6,109 nt of DNA, taken from NCBI GenBank assembly GCA_030039655.1, contig JASHVC010000189.1, forward strand, positions 1 through 6,109, given 5' to 3'. Source of the stretch: Xanthobacteraceae bacterium. GTDB lineage: Bacteria > Pseudomonadota > Alphaproteobacteria > Rhizobiales > Xanthobacteraceae. Below, one piece after another: positions 5,875-6,109 of the stretch. Made by a program: the position numbers and the translations under genes. The notes below the pieces were generated by a model. That model was not told where the DNA came from. It saw only the letters and a program-made list of their open reading frames with translations, and did not search any database. Each line of letters starts with the position of its first letter. The first letter of the stretch is position 1.

Positions 5875-5890
5875 CCTGCAGAGTTGCAGG
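5875..5890. promoter_or_regulatory. Inverted repeat CCTGCA-GAGT-TGCAGG in the LysR/YCII gap
   Basis: Two exact 6-base arms around a 4-base spacer lie near the middle of the 86-base gap between the divergent LysR and YCII genes. The dyad contains T-N11-A-type spacing, the loose LysR binding rule, and no other feature explains it. It is a candidate LysR recognition site for one or both promoters. No convincing -35/-10 pair could be assigned for either gene here. Confidence 0.4.
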
Positions 5891-5926
5891 ATGATAGTGA
5901 GAAGTCCAGAGACCGTGGAAAAATCA

Positions 5927-6109
5927 ATGCTGTACTCCGTTCTATTCGAAGACAATCCGAATCTTGGTTCGGATATTCGCCGCGAGCACATGCCGGCGCA
6001 TCTCGTGTTTCTTGAGAAGAACGGCGCTCACATCAGGGCAGCCGGGCCATTAAGAGCGTCGTCGGGCCAGCCGGTGGGTGGGTTGTGGGTCGTTGAGGCG
6101 GGCAGCGCT
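5927..6109 (+). CDS. YCII-domain protein, 3' end cut off by window edge
   Basis: The first 61 codons of a gene that continues beyond the window. The N terminus MLYSVLFEDNPNLGSDIRR, followed by EHMPAHLVFLEKNGAHIRAAGPL and GQPVGGLWVVEA, matches the YCII (YciI-like) fold, PF03795. These are small proteins of about 90-100 residues with a conserved histidine (His21 or His25 here) thought to be catalytic or ligand binding. Their function is mostly unknown, although some are linked to degradation pathways. The ATG at 5927 has a weak GGAA (5917-5920) six bases upstream. The frame is open to the last base with no stop. It is divergent from the LysR gene and so is that regulator's likely target. About 35-40 residues are missing from view. 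Confidence 0.87.
   Translation, partial: MLYSVLFEDNPNLGSDIRREHMPAHLVFLEKNGAHIRAAGPLRASSGQPVGGLWVVEAGSA

Noticed and set aside
5841..5927. TTG start adding 29 residues to the LysR protein
   Set aside because: LysR proteins normally start a few residues before the WNDLRYIL-type motif, and the extension would cover both palindromes of the control region.
1..6109. CRISPR array, tRNA or rRNA genes, insertion sequence ends, toxin-antitoxin or defence genes
   Set aside because: No regular repeats, no tRNA arm motifs, no transposase fragments and no target-site duplications were seen on either strand.

Overview
The window looks like chromosomal DNA from a GC-rich alphaproteobacterium, most likely of the Hyphomicrobiales (Bradyrhizobium/Rhodopseudomonas-like). 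This rests on codon use, GC richness and the gene types (class Ic aspartate aminotransferase, EPHX1-type epoxide hydrolase, CGNR/ABATE regulator, DUF1127, YCII). The assignment is inference. No rRNA, tRNA, CRISPR array, phage gene or intact insertion sequence is visible.

Layout. An OsmC-family peroxidase gene (106-606, +) has a strong ribosome binding site. It is followed by a roughly 290-base leader region with competing hairpins, a possible Thr-rich leader peptide and a good intrinsic terminator (825-852), just before a class Ic aspartate aminotransferase gene (894-2204, +). A short convergent gap (2205-2431), which may hold a dispersed repeat, separates this from a minus-strand pair. That pair is an EPHX1-like epoxide hydrolase (2734-3924) and, 44 bases downstream, a small DUF1127 protein with an unusual Cys-rich tail (2432-2689). 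A CGNR zinc-finger regulator (4034-4615, +) is divergent from the epoxide hydrolase. The 109-base gap between them holds overlapping back-to-back promoters around a perfect inverted repeat, as expected for an autoregulated repressor/target pair. A 349-base stretch with no convincing gene follows. A LysR-type regulator (4965-5840, -) is divergent from a YCII-domain gene that runs off the right edge (5927-6109+). The 86-base gap between those two carries two palindromes.

How the genes may work together. The window is a set of small, independent stress and metabolism units. OsmC would remove organic hydroperoxides, the epoxide hydrolase would detoxify or use epoxides under the CGNR regulator, and the LysR/YCII pair is probably a separate regulator-target unit. 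No clearly new multi-gene system is visible. The points most worth checking are the attenuator-like leader before the aminotransferase, the shared operator between the epoxide hydrolase and CGNR genes (with a possibly leaderless CGNR transcript), and the DUF1127 gene trailing the epoxide hydrolase.
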